Shown here piece by piece: positions 8,317 through 15,393 of a stretch of 18,810 nucleotides of DNA. The DNA is from Deltaproteobacteria bacterium (GTDB taxonomy: Bacteria > Desulfobacterota > DSM-4660 > Desulfatiglandales > HGW-15), in the NCBI GenBank assembly GCA_019308525.1, contig JAFDIC010000029.1, positions 1 to 18,810 on the forward strand, in the 5' to 3' direction. Position 1 is the stretch's first letter; each line of letters starts with the position of its first letter. The notes under the pieces were generated by a model that saw only the letters and a program-made list of their open reading frames with translations, had not been told where the DNA came from and made no database searches. Both the position numbers and the translations under genes were made by a program.

Positions 8317-9778
8317 ATTCCAGCCAGTCTGCCATCTCCCGGATATTCTCGGCCATGTACCATCGCCCGTTGGCAAAGGTCCCGTAGTCAGCACCGGCCA
8401 TGGCTGATGCCAGGCGAACTGAGTTGGCATAGAACAACCACTGCCTTACCCATTTTCTCTCGATCGCCTCGTTGAAGATACTGTCGCCCCTGTCCATCCC
8501 TTTGGCAGCCCCCCTTCTCCACGCCTCCACCAGCAGCCTTGTTGCCGTGAGGGTCATGTCATTGGTAGTCAGTATGGTGTTGTCCAGCCTGTTGAAATGA
8601 CCTTGCACCCATCCAGTCCCGTGGCAGGAGAGACACACTGACTTCATGGTGTCTAGCCTTCTTTCCTGTTCCCCGGGCCCGATCAAGTACTCTGTCGCCG
8701 GTTCCCCGGTCAGCTCTGTGGCAAGGGGCATGCCTGACCTATTCCTGATAATAGAAATGTCAGGGGATTTTGGATGGGCATGGGCGTAAACAACCCCAAA
8801 GAGCCTCCACGGAAGCCGGTCGTTCATCCGGTGGGATCTCTCCGAGATGACCTCACCTTCCCCGTCTACCAGGAGACTCACGTGACAGGTTGCACACGTG
8901 GGGGCGAGAAAGTCCTTCCCGGGCCGCCAGGGCACAGAGTCAAAATTCCATCCACTGCCCGTGGCACCGTATATATTTCCGTGTTTACTGACCTGGTAGA
9001 CCGGATAGGCCGGGACATCAGGACCCTTGTGACATTCAGAGCAGGTCTGGGGACTCCTCGCCATCTTTATGGAAAACTCGTGCCTGGTGTGACAGGAGGA
9101 GCAGGAACCCCGGGTGCCGTCAGGGTTAATGCGGCCCACCCCCTGGTTTGGCCAGCCTGAAAGGACCGGTATTTCCACATCAGCCAGGTCTGTCTCCCTC
9201 TTCATCATCCCTGTGACCTTGACCACGGTACCGTGACAGTAAAGGCAAGAGTCTGCGTTGGTCTCAGGCACAGGAGGTCTGACATCCACCTCATTCCCGT
9301 CAAAGACCTGCACCCCGTTGATTTGTTTTACGAGATCCATGTACAATGGGTTGTCCACCAGGTTTCCGTGGGCCGTTGACATGATATTTTGGGCAAACTG
9401 GCGCTCTTCTTTGACATGGCACAGGGCACAGTCAGCGGGAGACACCACTATGTGGACCTGGTAGTCGTTATGCTCGAATGTGTCTCCATGAGCTTCCGGA
9501 TTCAAGGTATGGCACTCGGCACAACCAACCGCAACGGAAAGGAGTCTTTCAGGTATTTCCTCCGTAGAAATCCTTCTCTCAAGCTTCTTCTTCTGCAAAC
9601 CCTCCCCTGGTGATACCGCTGCGTGCCTGCTCCTCTTCCACGCTTCCACGATTCCGGGAGTGAGCACGGAGTGACATTCCAGGCAAGTCTCTGTATCATC
9701 ACTTACTTCAGCGCCATATCCGCCACGGGGGATCAATGCAATGAAAACAACGGCTAAGATTAGGATAATGCCTCTCAT
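8294..9778 (-). CDS. Octahaem cytochrome c, hydroxylamine oxidoreductase (HAO) family
   Basis: 494 residues from ATG 9778, beginning with a classic export signal (MRGIILILAVVFIALIP, cleavage near residue 23). Exactly eight CxxCH haem sites are present, at residues 32-36, 86-90, 117-121, 178-182, 226-230, 246-250, 295-299 and 382-386, then a long helical C-terminus. This spacing fits the HAO/octahaem nitrite reductase superfamily, periplasmic enzymes interconverting hydroxylamine, NO, nitrite and ammonium. In HAO the fourth haem is catalytic; here it is CLYCH. A tyrosine in the C-terminal GADYGTF segment (about residue 465) lies where the P460 cross-linking tyrosine might fall, but this needs an alignment. 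ATG 9778 has AAGAGG six bases upstream; GTG 9838 would add 20 residues ahead of the signal peptide. It is the last gene of its operon. Confidence 0.85.
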   Translation of the reverse strand: MRGIILILAVVFIALIPRGGYGAEVSDDTETCLECHSVLTPGIVEAWKRSRHAAVSPGEGLQKKKLERRISTEEIPERLLSVAVGCAECHTLNPEAHGDTFEHNDYQVHIVVSPADCALCHVKEERQFAQNIMSTAHGNLVDNPLYMDLVKQINGVQVFDGNEVDVRPPVPETNADSCLYCHGTVVKVTGMMKRETDLADVEIPVLSGWPNQGVGRINPDGTRGSCSSCHTRHEFSIKMARSPQTCSECHKGPDVPAYPVYQVSKHGNIYGATGSGWNFDSVPWRPGKDFLAPTCATCHVSLLVDGEGEVISERSHRMNDRLPWRLFGVVYAHAHPKSPDISIIRNRSGMPLATELTGEPATEYLIGPGEQERRLDTMKSVCLSCHGTGWVQGHFNRLDNTILTTNDMTLTATRLLVEAWRRGAAKGMDRGDSIFNEAIERKWVRQWLFYANSVRLASAMAGADYGTFANGRWYMAENIREMADWLEFKGKEKE

Positions 9779-9880
9779 AAAGAGCCTCTTGAATCGATCG
9801 GCCTGCGGAAAGGAGGAGAAAACTTTCTTTCTTGGCACAGCATTTCAGACCTTCAGGCAGGATGCCGGGAGCAGGCTCAA

Positions 9881-10639
9881 TCAAGATTTCTGCATGTTTA
9901 CATATTTCTTGTACAGCTTGCACCCATCCTCGTAGCCCAGGTCACAGGACCTTTTAAGGTCCCCCAGGGCCTTACCCATTTCCCCTTTCTCCAGGTAACA
10001 GCGACCGCGGTTGTAATAGGCCCAGCCGTTCCTGGGCTTCAATTCCAATGACTTTGTCAGGTAAAGGATCCCAGTGTCCCAGTCACCTCGGCGAACGTAT
10101 AACCATGCAAGGTTATCATAGGCTTCTGCAAAGTCAGAACGCAGTTGGATGACCGTCTTGAAATCCTGAGAGGCCTTTTCGTATTCCCCTAGCTCAATGA
10201 GCGTCAGCCCCCTGAAAAAATATGCTTCATGATTCTTTGGGTCAAGTTTGACCGCCTTTCCATATTCCACCAGGGCTTCCCGGTACCTGGATTTGCGGTG
10301 AAGTACATAACCCCTCCGGACATAAATCTTGGCCTGCTTTACACCCTTGGAAAAAGGCCTTACACCTCTGAAGGCATCCTCCATAAACCTGCGGGGGTAC
10401 TTCTCAAGGGTTTTGATCAACTCGGTTATGGTAATATCAGGTGCACCGGGTAGGCCGGCCTTGAGAGATCTCAATCCGAGATAAGTAAACAGGAAGAGGG
10501 CTATAAGAGCAACTACAAGCGCACCCGTAGCCCAAGGGTCGGTGCTCAAGAACTTCCTTCTCTGCCTCCTTTTATCATCGCGCACTTTGCTGTTTTCTTG
10601 GTCCATGGGAAGGTCAGTTCCTCCGAACCGGAAAGACAA
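9881..10639 (-). CDS. Membrane-anchored TPR-repeat protein
   Basis: 252 residues. A basic N-terminus (DDKRRQRRKF) precedes one membrane helix at about 37-57. The rest faces the periplasm and contains three to four tetratricopeptide repeats, at about 105-134, 139-168, 173-202 and 207-236. These show typical TPR signatures such as YxxRGxxLxxxGxYxxAxxDFxxxIxL. TPR proteins are docking scaffolds. Beside an exported octahaem cytochrome this one could assist haem-protein maturation or assembly, but that is inference from position only. The listed start is TTG 10639, 11 bases after the upstream stop, with a weak AAGG site. ATG 10606, whose only GGAGG is 13 bases away, is the alternative and would remove 11 residues. 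Confidence 0.78.
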   Translation of the reverse strand: MSFRFGGTDLPMDQENSKVRDDKRRQRRKFLSTDPWATGALVVALIALFLFTYLGLRSLKAGLPGAPDITITELIKTLEKYPRRFMEDAFRGVRPFSKGVKQAKIYVRRGYVLHRKSRYREALVEYGKAVKLDPKNHEAYFFRGLTLIELGEYEKASQDFKTVIQLRSDFAEAYDNLAWLYVRRGDWDTGILYLTKSLELKPRNGWAYYNRGRCYLEKGEMGKALGDLKRSCDLGYEDGCKLYKKYVNMQKS

Positions 10640-10650
10640 GAAACATTGCC

Positions 10651-11079
10651 TTAATCTTCTGAAACCATAATAAGGGCGTCATCGTCTCCGTAGTAATTCT
10701 TCGATACCCCTGTAATTTTCATGCCCATCGACCTGTAGAAGGAAATCGCTCCTGTATTCCTGGATCTTACCTCAAGCCACAGTTTTTGTCCAGCCGCTCC
10801 GGCGGCATACCGGTAGAGCCTTTCCCCGATTCCTTTCCTTCTTTGACCGGGACTGACGGCGGTAGAGATTATGTGTCCCCCTTTTTCCATGATCAGATAA
10901 CCCACTACCGAACAATCTATTTCTGCAACAATGAAAATGGTTCCAGGCTTTCTTCCGTAATACTTGAAGACCTCTTCCGGGTAAGGCGTCTTTGGAAAGG
11001 CATGCTCTTCTATCTCAAGGATCTCCCTGAGGTCTTCCGGTTCAAATTTTCGTATCCTGGGGGCAAGAGTGTGAACCAT
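10651..11079 (-). CDS. GNAT N-acetyltransferase, RimI-like
   Basis: About 142 residues from ATG 11079. The fold order is clear: an N-terminal segment with ILEIEEHAFPKTPYPEEVF, then the acetyl-CoA pyrophosphate loop QRRKGIGERL (Q/RxxGxG/A). Near the C-terminus the LEVRSRNTGAISFYRSMGM stretch is followed by KNYYGDDDALIM. This arrangement is that of RimI, which acetylates the N-terminal alanine of ribosomal protein S18, although related GNATs act on other N-termini. The frame is open to a TTG at 11163, which would overlap the upstream HD gene and add a low-complexity 28-residue extension. I prefer 11079, where homologues of this family start, but its Shine-Dalgarno site is only moderate. It is co-directional with its neighbours. 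Confidence 0.8.
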   Translation of the reverse strand: MVHTLAPRIRKFEPEDLREILEIEEHAFPKTPYPEEVFKYYGRKPGTIFIVAEIDCSVVGYLIMEKGGHIISTAVSPGQRRKGIGERLYRYAAGAAGQKLWLEVRSRNTGAISFYRSMGMKITGVSKNYYGDDDALIMVSED

Positions 11080-11146
11080 CTGTTGAACCCCAGTTCCTCT
11101 CCCTGGGAGACTGTGCACAAGACTTGCAGAAGCGGTGCCAGTCGTC

Positions 11147-11725
11147 CTATTTGCGGTTTCCAAGGCCTATTTCCTCGGCCACCTCCCGCATGCCCATGAT
11201 TGTATCTGTAATAAGCTCCGTGAGTTCCATCCCTAACATCTCGGCCCCCTTCTCGATGATGGACCTGTCCACACCAGCCGCGAATCGTTTGTCTTTCCAC
11301 TTCTTTTTCACGGATTTTGCTGTCAAGTCCAGGACACTCTTGGAAGGACGAACCAGCGCAGTCGTAACTATCAGGCCTGTCAACTCATCGATTGCGTAGA
11401 GGATCTTCTCAAGATCTGACCTGGGTTCAACCTCTGAGCAGATTCCCCATCCGTGGCTCACTACAGCCCTTATGTATTCTTCGGGCCAGCCCCTTTCTCT
11501 CAGGATCTCCGGACTCTTCTTGCAGTGCTCCTCCGGAAACCTTTCATAGTCAAGATCATGAACGAGACCGATGACACCCCATTTTTCCTCATCTTCACCC
11601 CTCTTCCTGGCGAAGTACCGCATGACCCCTTCTACGGCAAGGGCATGCTTTATCAGACTCTCGCTCGAGTTGTATTCCTTTAAGAGATTGTAAGCCTCTT
11701 CTCGACTCGGCGCTCTTTCATCCAT
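11147..11725 (-). CDS. HD-domain metal-dependent phosphohydrolase
   Basis: 192 residues from ATG 11725, which is preceded by an excellent GGGAGGAG at correct spacing. The frame extends 11 codons further to 11758, but that would swallow the ribosome site. The HD signature is complete: H27 in SLIKHALAVE, H56-D57 in LVHDLDYER, H91 in VVSHGWG and D113 in YAIDELTGL. This matches the group of small hydrolase-like HD proteins often annotated as HDIG or uncharacterised HD superfamily members. They probably hydrolyse a phosphomonoester or nucleotide using one or two metal ions. No second domain is visible. It is the first gene of the operon that leads to the RimI-like, TPR and octahaem cytochrome genes. 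The substrate is unknown. Confidence 0.85.
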   Translation of the reverse strand: MDERAPSREEAYNLLKEYNSSESLIKHALAVEGVMRYFARKRGEDEEKWGVIGLVHDLDYERFPEEHCKKSPEILRERGWPEEYIRAVVSHGWGICSEVEPRSDLEKILYAIDELTGLIVTTALVRPSKSVLDLTAKSVKKKWKDKRFAAGVDRSIIEKGAEMLGMELTELITDTIMGMREVAEEIGLGNRK

Positions 11726-11762
11726 CAGACTCCTCCCCTTCCACGAAAACTCGCTCAAGAAT

Positions 11763-11790
11763 TAACAACCAACAACTCATAACCCATAAC
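11763..11790. repeat. Four imperfect 7-nt tandem repeats
   Basis: On the + strand this reads TAACAAC, CAACAAC, TCATAAC, CCATAAC: four consecutive heptamers of pattern (T/C)(A/C)A(C/T)AAC. It lies in the short gap between the end of the host-attachment-family gene and the ribosome-binding region of the HD gene. It does not encode anything obvious. It may be a slippage-generated intergenic repeat of a type that recurs in a genome, or part of the HD operon's promoter region. Confidence 0.65.
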
Positions 11791-11805
11791 GTCCAATTTG
11801 GTGTC

Positions 11806-12306
11806 CTAGGTTCCAGGCCTCTTTCTGGGGGGAATTATCCCCTCCTTTGCCAGGTGATTATGAATCTGCTCTGAAGTGAATTTGCTCATGTCCTTGGCCA
11901 ATTCCTGCACCTTGAGGTCCGGCCTCTGGATCGCATCCATGTTTTGCCGCAAAAGGCCCAGCATCTGTGCCGGGGCGACCATAATGATACGGCGTGATCC
12001 CTTCTGTCTTGCTAATCTCTTGGTCTCGTCTATGATCCGCTTTGCGAAGCGCCTGTCGAACTCATCTTCATGTTGTGAGCGATGATCATCATAGCCGTGA
12101 GAAGGACCCCCTCCCGGGGCCTTTCCTCTGCCTGTCTTTGAGTCCGAGTACAATTCCTTGCCCGGCACATCCTTCTCAGGGTTGAGGATCTTTCCGCACT
12201 CAACCAGTCTCGGACTTGATTCAAGTTCGGGCAACTCCGCTGATTCCAGGGTAAAGAAACGTGAATGCCCACCACCTGATACCACGACAAGATAATCATC
12301 CATCAT
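11806..12306 (-). CDS. Host-attachment family protein (baeRF/eRF1-like fold)
   Basis: 166 residues. It matches the layout of the family annotated as 'protein required for attachment to host cells'. An N-terminal strand (YLVVVSGGGHSRFF) is followed by a middle segment of the type NPEKDVPGKELYSDSKTGRG and a glycine/histidine-rich linker. Then come an HEDEFDRRFAKRI helix and the conserved IIMVAPAQMLGLLRQ strand-loop. The name comes from an Agrobacterium phenotype. The fold resembles the archaeal/bacterial release-factor-like (baeRF) group, and the real activity is not established. Two ATG codons lie in tandem at 12306 and 12303; the first has GGAGGGG at good spacing. It follows rmuC on the same strand with a 385-base interval. 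Confidence 0.8.
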   Translation of the reverse strand: MMDDYLVVVSGGGHSRFFTLESAELPELESSPRLVECGKILNPEKDVPGKELYSDSKTGRGKAPGGGPSHGYDDHRSQHEDEFDRRFAKRIIDETKRLARQKGSRRIIMVAPAQMLGLLRQNMDAIQRPDLKVQELAKDMSKFTSEQIHNHLAKEGIIPPRKRPGT

Positions 12307-12344
12307 TTTTCCCCTCCTCTCGGGTTTCCTGAAGTATTGAAAGA

Positions 12345-12683
12345 CTACATACCTCCTCCTCTGCCATCGGAATCAGCTCCACGAGGAGCTGCTCTTCGGG
12401 CACGTTGCAAAGGGGTTCCTGTACCACCGACAAGGCCTGTCACCGACATCACGAGAGAGACAAAACAGCCATTGCCGCCTCTTAACATATCCCCCATCCA
12501 TATCCTTTGTACCACGGACGGAAATCCAGGCGTCACCACGGAGTAACTGACGGCCTGAGCTGCACCCAGCGGAGCATTGTTCTTGATGTCTTTCACCCCT
12601 GCAAAAACATTACACCGGGATCCCGATGCCCTGAAAAGGCTGAGACTTTGTCCTTCATTCTCTCCCCGGTTCTGAAGGCCCAT
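12345..12683 (-). CDS. Uncertain hypothetical protein, 112 aa
   Basis: The 385 bases between rmuC and the host-attachment gene contain this one long frame. It begins at an ATG eight bases after the rmuC stop and ends 38 bases before the next start, a neat fit for an operon gene. The product has no motif I recognise: a middle part with LGAAQAVSYSVVTPGF and VSLVMSVTGLVGGTG, then an Arg/Gly-rich tail. There is no clear Shine-Dalgarno sequence, and the opposite strand is also rather open, so it may be non-coding. A second, shorter frame (12296-12433, TTG start, 45 codons, acidic, ending in a four-base-scale overlap with the downstream ATG) competes with it. I cannot decide between a real small gene, a decayed one and plain spacer. 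Confidence 0.3.
   Translation of the reverse strand: MGLQNRGENEGQSLSLFRASGSRCNVFAGVKDIKNNAPLGAAQAVSYSVVTPGFPSVVQRIWMGDMLRGGNGCFVSLVMSVTGLVGGTGTPLQRARRAAPRGADSDGRGGGM
12375..12390. repeat. Short inverted repeat (6-bp stem, 4-nt loop)
   Basis: AGCTCC ACGA GGAGCT, a perfect six-base stem around a four-base loop, inside the uncertain interval upstream of the host-attachment gene. No T-run follows on either strand, so it is not a normal intrinsic terminator. On the - strand the transcript would form this hairpin about 70 bases before the next start codon. Confidence 0.4.
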
Positions 12684-12691
12684 ATCAAATG

Positions 12692-14047
12692 CTAAACCCC
12701 AGAGGGAAGTTTTGCGTGTGACTCTATAGGTTGGGGAGCCTCCACCTCAGAAGTTGCAACACCCATTTCTTCGAATTTTTTTGCCACGGGCAACAGTCGT
12801 CTCTCCAAGGATCCTATTGCCCTGTTGTAGTCCTCCACAGTCCTGTTCAAATCCTTGCGCAGTTCGGCCAAGTGACTGACAAAGGTCTCAAGCCGTCTAT
12901 AAAACAGCTTGCCCTGTTCCGCAATTTTACGCGCATTTTCAGTAATTTGCTGCTGCTGCCAACCGTAGGCAACTGCTTTTAGCAGGGCCAATAGAGTTAC
13001 CGGAGTCGTTATCAGGACGCGCCTCTCTATGGCATATTCCAGAAGCGATGGGTTGCGTTCAAAAGCGGCCCCCAAGCAAGCCTCATTTGGTACAAACATT
13101 ACAACAAAATCAGGGGCCTTTTCAAATTGCTCCCAGTACTTTTTTTGACCGAGTTCTTGGACCCTATCCTGCATTGCCTTGGCATGACGATCAAGTTTCA
13201 ACTTTTGAACCCCTTCATCTTTATCCTCCATTGCCTCAAGATAGGACTCCAGCGGAACCTTGGCATCAACCGGGAGTATCCCCTCATTCGGCAGGTGTAT
13301 GATCATGTCCGGTCGACCGCTATCCGTGGTAACCTGCTCAGCATACGCAACGTGCCTTGTCATCCCCGCCATTTCTACAACGCGCCGAAGCTGCATTTCC
13401 CCCCATTGGCCCTTGACCGTCGGAGACTTGAGGGCCTGAGTCAAGCTCACAGCGGTCTTTTGTAACTCCGAATGGGAGATGGCAAGTTGACGAAGCTGTT
13501 CCTGCAATGACTGGTACGCCCCCTCACGTTTCTGCTCCAGCTCTCTCACATGACCGTCAATCGAGTTCAAGTTTTCTCTAAGGGGCTCTACCAGTTTCTC
13601 GATCTCCACCCTCTGGGCCTTCCAGTCTCCACGAAACTGAGCGACCAGGCTTTCAACCTGTTCCTTGGCCTGGTGCAAGAACTGGGTAGTGGTAGCATTC
13701 AAAGCCTGGCCCGCCAGCGCATTGAAGACATCTCTCATCATATCCTGTGCCTTTTCAACCCACTGTAACTTCTCCTCGTCCGCCTCTGCTTGCTTTTTTA
13801 ACTCTGCGACCTGTACCTTTAGCTGCTCATTTTCAGCCGCTATTCGTGCATGGGATAGCTCCATCTCCCTGTGACCCTCTTCCAGACTCTCATACCTTGC
13901 CTGAAGAGAAGCGATCTGGAGCCTCAAGCCTTCAGTAACCCCCTGTAATCGAAAGCGTCCCAAGAGCCAGAGGAGAAAGGCTCCCACCAAAAAACCGACC
14001 AGGAACGAGACAACTACCACGGGATCTTGCACTTGCAATGAATTCAT
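12692..14047 (-). CDS. rmuC: RmuC-family DNA recombination protein
   Basis: 451 residues. An N-terminal membrane helix lies at about 10-30 (VVVSFLVGFLVGAFLLWLLG). A long coiled coil rich in Glu, Gln and Leu follows at about 40-200, then the conserved RmuC nuclease-like domain. The latter shows KGQWGEMQLRRV (W215, G216, E217), GRPDMII with D247, and the D261-A-K263 element in ILPVDAKVPLESY. Together these make up the PD-(D/E)xK-type core. RmuC limits inversions at short inverted repeats in E. coli. ATG 14047 is preceded by AAAGGGG eight bases away. Upstream, a weak TTGGAA and an AT-rich -10-like stretch lie between 14079 and 14108 on the - strand. It looks intact and of normal length. Confidence 0.92.
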   Translation of the reverse strand: MNSLQVQDPVVVVSFLVGFLVGAFLLWLLGRFRLQGVTEGLRLQIASLQARYESLEEGHREMELSHARIAAENEQLKVQVAELKKQAEADEEKLQWVEKAQDMMRDVFNALAGQALNATTTQFLHQAKEQVESLVAQFRGDWKAQRVEIEKLVEPLRENLNSIDGHVRELEQKREGAYQSLQEQLRQLAISHSELQKTAVSLTQALKSPTVKGQWGEMQLRRVVEMAGMTRHVAYAEQVTTDSGRPDMIIHLPNEGILPVDAKVPLESYLEAMEDKDEGVQKLKLDRHAKAMQDRVQELGQKKYWEQFEKAPDFVVMFVPNEACLGAAFERNPSLLEYAIERRVLITTPVTLLALLKAVAYGWQQQQITENARKIAEQGKLFYRRLETFVSHLAELRKDLNRTVEDYNRAIGSLERRLLPVAKKFEEMGVATSEVEAPQPIESHAKLPSGV

Positions 14048-14275
14048 ATAAATGACCCCTTTGTGTCATGTATTTCCTAAAATAATATATTTTACCTGCT
14101 TTTTCCAAAGATATTATCGGAGCAATCAGCCTCGGCACCGTCGGCAGATTTATGTCCACATAAGAGGTCTCCGAATCGTTGTTTGCGGCCCACCAATACT
14201 CCTTGTTTCTCAACGGCTTATCTTCAGGACCCCCTTGGTATTTCTGTTCCGGGCCCTGGATGCAGCCACTCCAAT

Positions 14276-14918
14276 TCAAGCTGGGACCTTTCTAATGAAC
14301 ACCGTCAGAAGTGCCGTCACCAGGGGGCGAGAGCCAGGACCCGGGCTGCTTGGTAAAGTCCAATGTGGTCGGCCAGATACCCTGAAAAGGCTGTTCCCGG
14401 CCCACCCGTGCCAAAACTCGATCCCAAAATGAGGCCTGAGGCCAGCCCCAGATACCGCGGCAAGAGCTCCTGGGCAAGGACCATCGCAACCGAAAAGCTG
14501 GCCAGTAGGGCTATGCCAGAGGCCCCGGCCAGGATCCAGAGCCATACCCCATCACTCATAATCAATGAACTTCCCCGCCGCAAGCACCGAGGTATCAATC
14601 GGAAACTATCTTAACGCCCCAAGGGGCGGGGAATTAAAGACATGAGCGGGGGGTAAAGACCCGTGCTCCCGGCGATCACCATCCTCCGACCCAGCCGGTC
14701 GGGAACGTGTCCGAACAGGGGTTGAATCACGGACGAGGTTAGGTTAAGGATTGTCATTATGATGCCCACCTCGAAATAGTTGAGGAGAACGAGATCCTTC
14801 AACTGAAGGAGTATGATGAGCAGATTCCCCGGGAAGCGTCCACCCACAGATGGGCCAAGAAAATCGATAACAGGAGAATCCTTTCTGGCCCCCTGTCCTG
14901 TTCCACAGGCATATTCAT
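14276..14918 (-). pseudogene. Degraded Fsr-type MFS transporter gene
   Basis: Remnants of one membrane transporter lie in order but in different frames. From ATG 14918 the N-terminus reads MNMPVEQDRGPERILLL, then SIFLAHLWVDA. Around 14833-14838 the frame shifts and continues with GNLLIILLQLK, TILNLTSSVIQPLFG and DRLGRRMVIAG, the TM2-loop signature of the family, and stops at 14611. The next piece, from about 14570 down to 14328, has SVAMVLAQELLP, LGLASGLILG and GYLADHIGL, typical of TM10-11 of fosmidomycin-resistance-type MFS proteins. At the five-G run 14323-14327 the frame shifts again, and the true C-terminus (PLVTALLTVFIRKVPA) ends at 14276. An intact family member has about 400 residues, so TM3 to TM9 are missing. 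The gene cannot make a working transporter. Confidence 0.78.
14571..14633. repeat. 63-bp palindromic element at the transporter deletion scar
   Basis: TTCCCCGCC at 14571-14579 and GGCGGGGAA at 14625-14633 are perfect nine-base inverted repeats around 45 bases. The right arm is overlapped by a nested palindrome, CGCCCCAAGGGGCG at 14615-14628. The element lies exactly between the N- and C-terminal halves of the broken transporter, where the middle of the gene is missing. Its shape resembles a REP/MITE-like element or the subterminal hairpin of an IS200/IS605-type end, but no transposase is nearby and no target duplication is visible. Confidence 0.5.
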
Positions 14919-15055
14919 ATCCGTCAGGCCTTCTTCACAGAACGATCGATTTCATTGGGGTTGGAATGGATGCCTGGAAGGCGCGCAAAGGGAGGTGACA
15001 CTGAAGGGGTGATATACCAGGCCATTTTCCTGGAAAACTCTCTTCTAAAGAAAAG

Positions 15056-15067
15056 GCCACATGTGGC
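15056..15067. repeat. Perfect 12-bp palindrome, possible weak terminator stem
   Basis: GCCACATGTGGC is a perfect 12-base palindrome, about 50 bases downstream (on the - strand) of the last gene of the PilZ operon. On that strand it is followed by CTTTTCTTT. With a CATG loop it gives only a four-base stem, so termination would be weak. A protein-binding site is the alternative. Confidence 0.35.
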
Positions 15068-15114
15068 AGTTTGTTGAACAAAGGGTTTGACCTGGCTGAT
15101 AGCCTCCGGATATC

Positions 15115-15366
15115 CTAGAACTTCAGTTTTGTTGTATCGATCTCACCGGGAATTTCCTCCATCGTGAAACCATCACTTAGGTTCTCAATAAGCTCTCTGT
15201 AAGTCCGCAGAAAATTCCTGATCCTGTCAAGGTCAACGGCCTGTTTCCCGCAGGTGAGACAAACAGGGGGGTACTTGGGTTCCTTTTCTGTATTAATGGT
15301 GAACACCGAGCCGCAATCCTCGTGTTTTATGATGAACCACCGCCCCTTTTTGCCTGATCTCCCCAT
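15115..15366 (-). CDS. Small zinc-ribbon-like hypothetical protein
   Basis: 83 residues, not assigned to a family. Four potential metal ligands are arranged as H15-x2-C18 (KHEDCGS) and C36-x2-C39 (VCLTCGK), separated by 17 residues, which fits a small zinc ribbon. The remainder is a charged helix (DLDRIRNFLRTYREL) and a short acidic tail. No membrane segment or signal peptide is seen, so it should stay in the cytoplasm. The ATG at 15366 lies 27 bases after the cytochrome gene. Its nearest purine-rich site (GGGAG) is rather far, about 13 bases away, so it may depend on translation of the upstream gene. It is the third gene of a likely operon with the PilZ protein and the small cytochrome. Confidence 0.68.
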   Translation of the reverse strand: MGRSGKKGRWFIIKHEDCGSVFTINTEKEPKYPPVCLTCGKQAVDLDRIRNFLRTYRELIENLSDGFTMEEIPGEIDTTKLKF

Positions 15367-15393
15367 GAGTATGATTTTTCTCCCGGATCCCTC

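Noticed and set aside
13932..14279. 115-codon - strand frame from TTG 14279 into the start of rmuC
   Set aside because: It starts immediately after the decayed transporter's end, has only a weak AAAGG site, and more than a third overlaps rmuC in another frame. No family resemblance. The 228-bp gap 14048-14275 otherwise shows only AT-rich promoter-like sequence.
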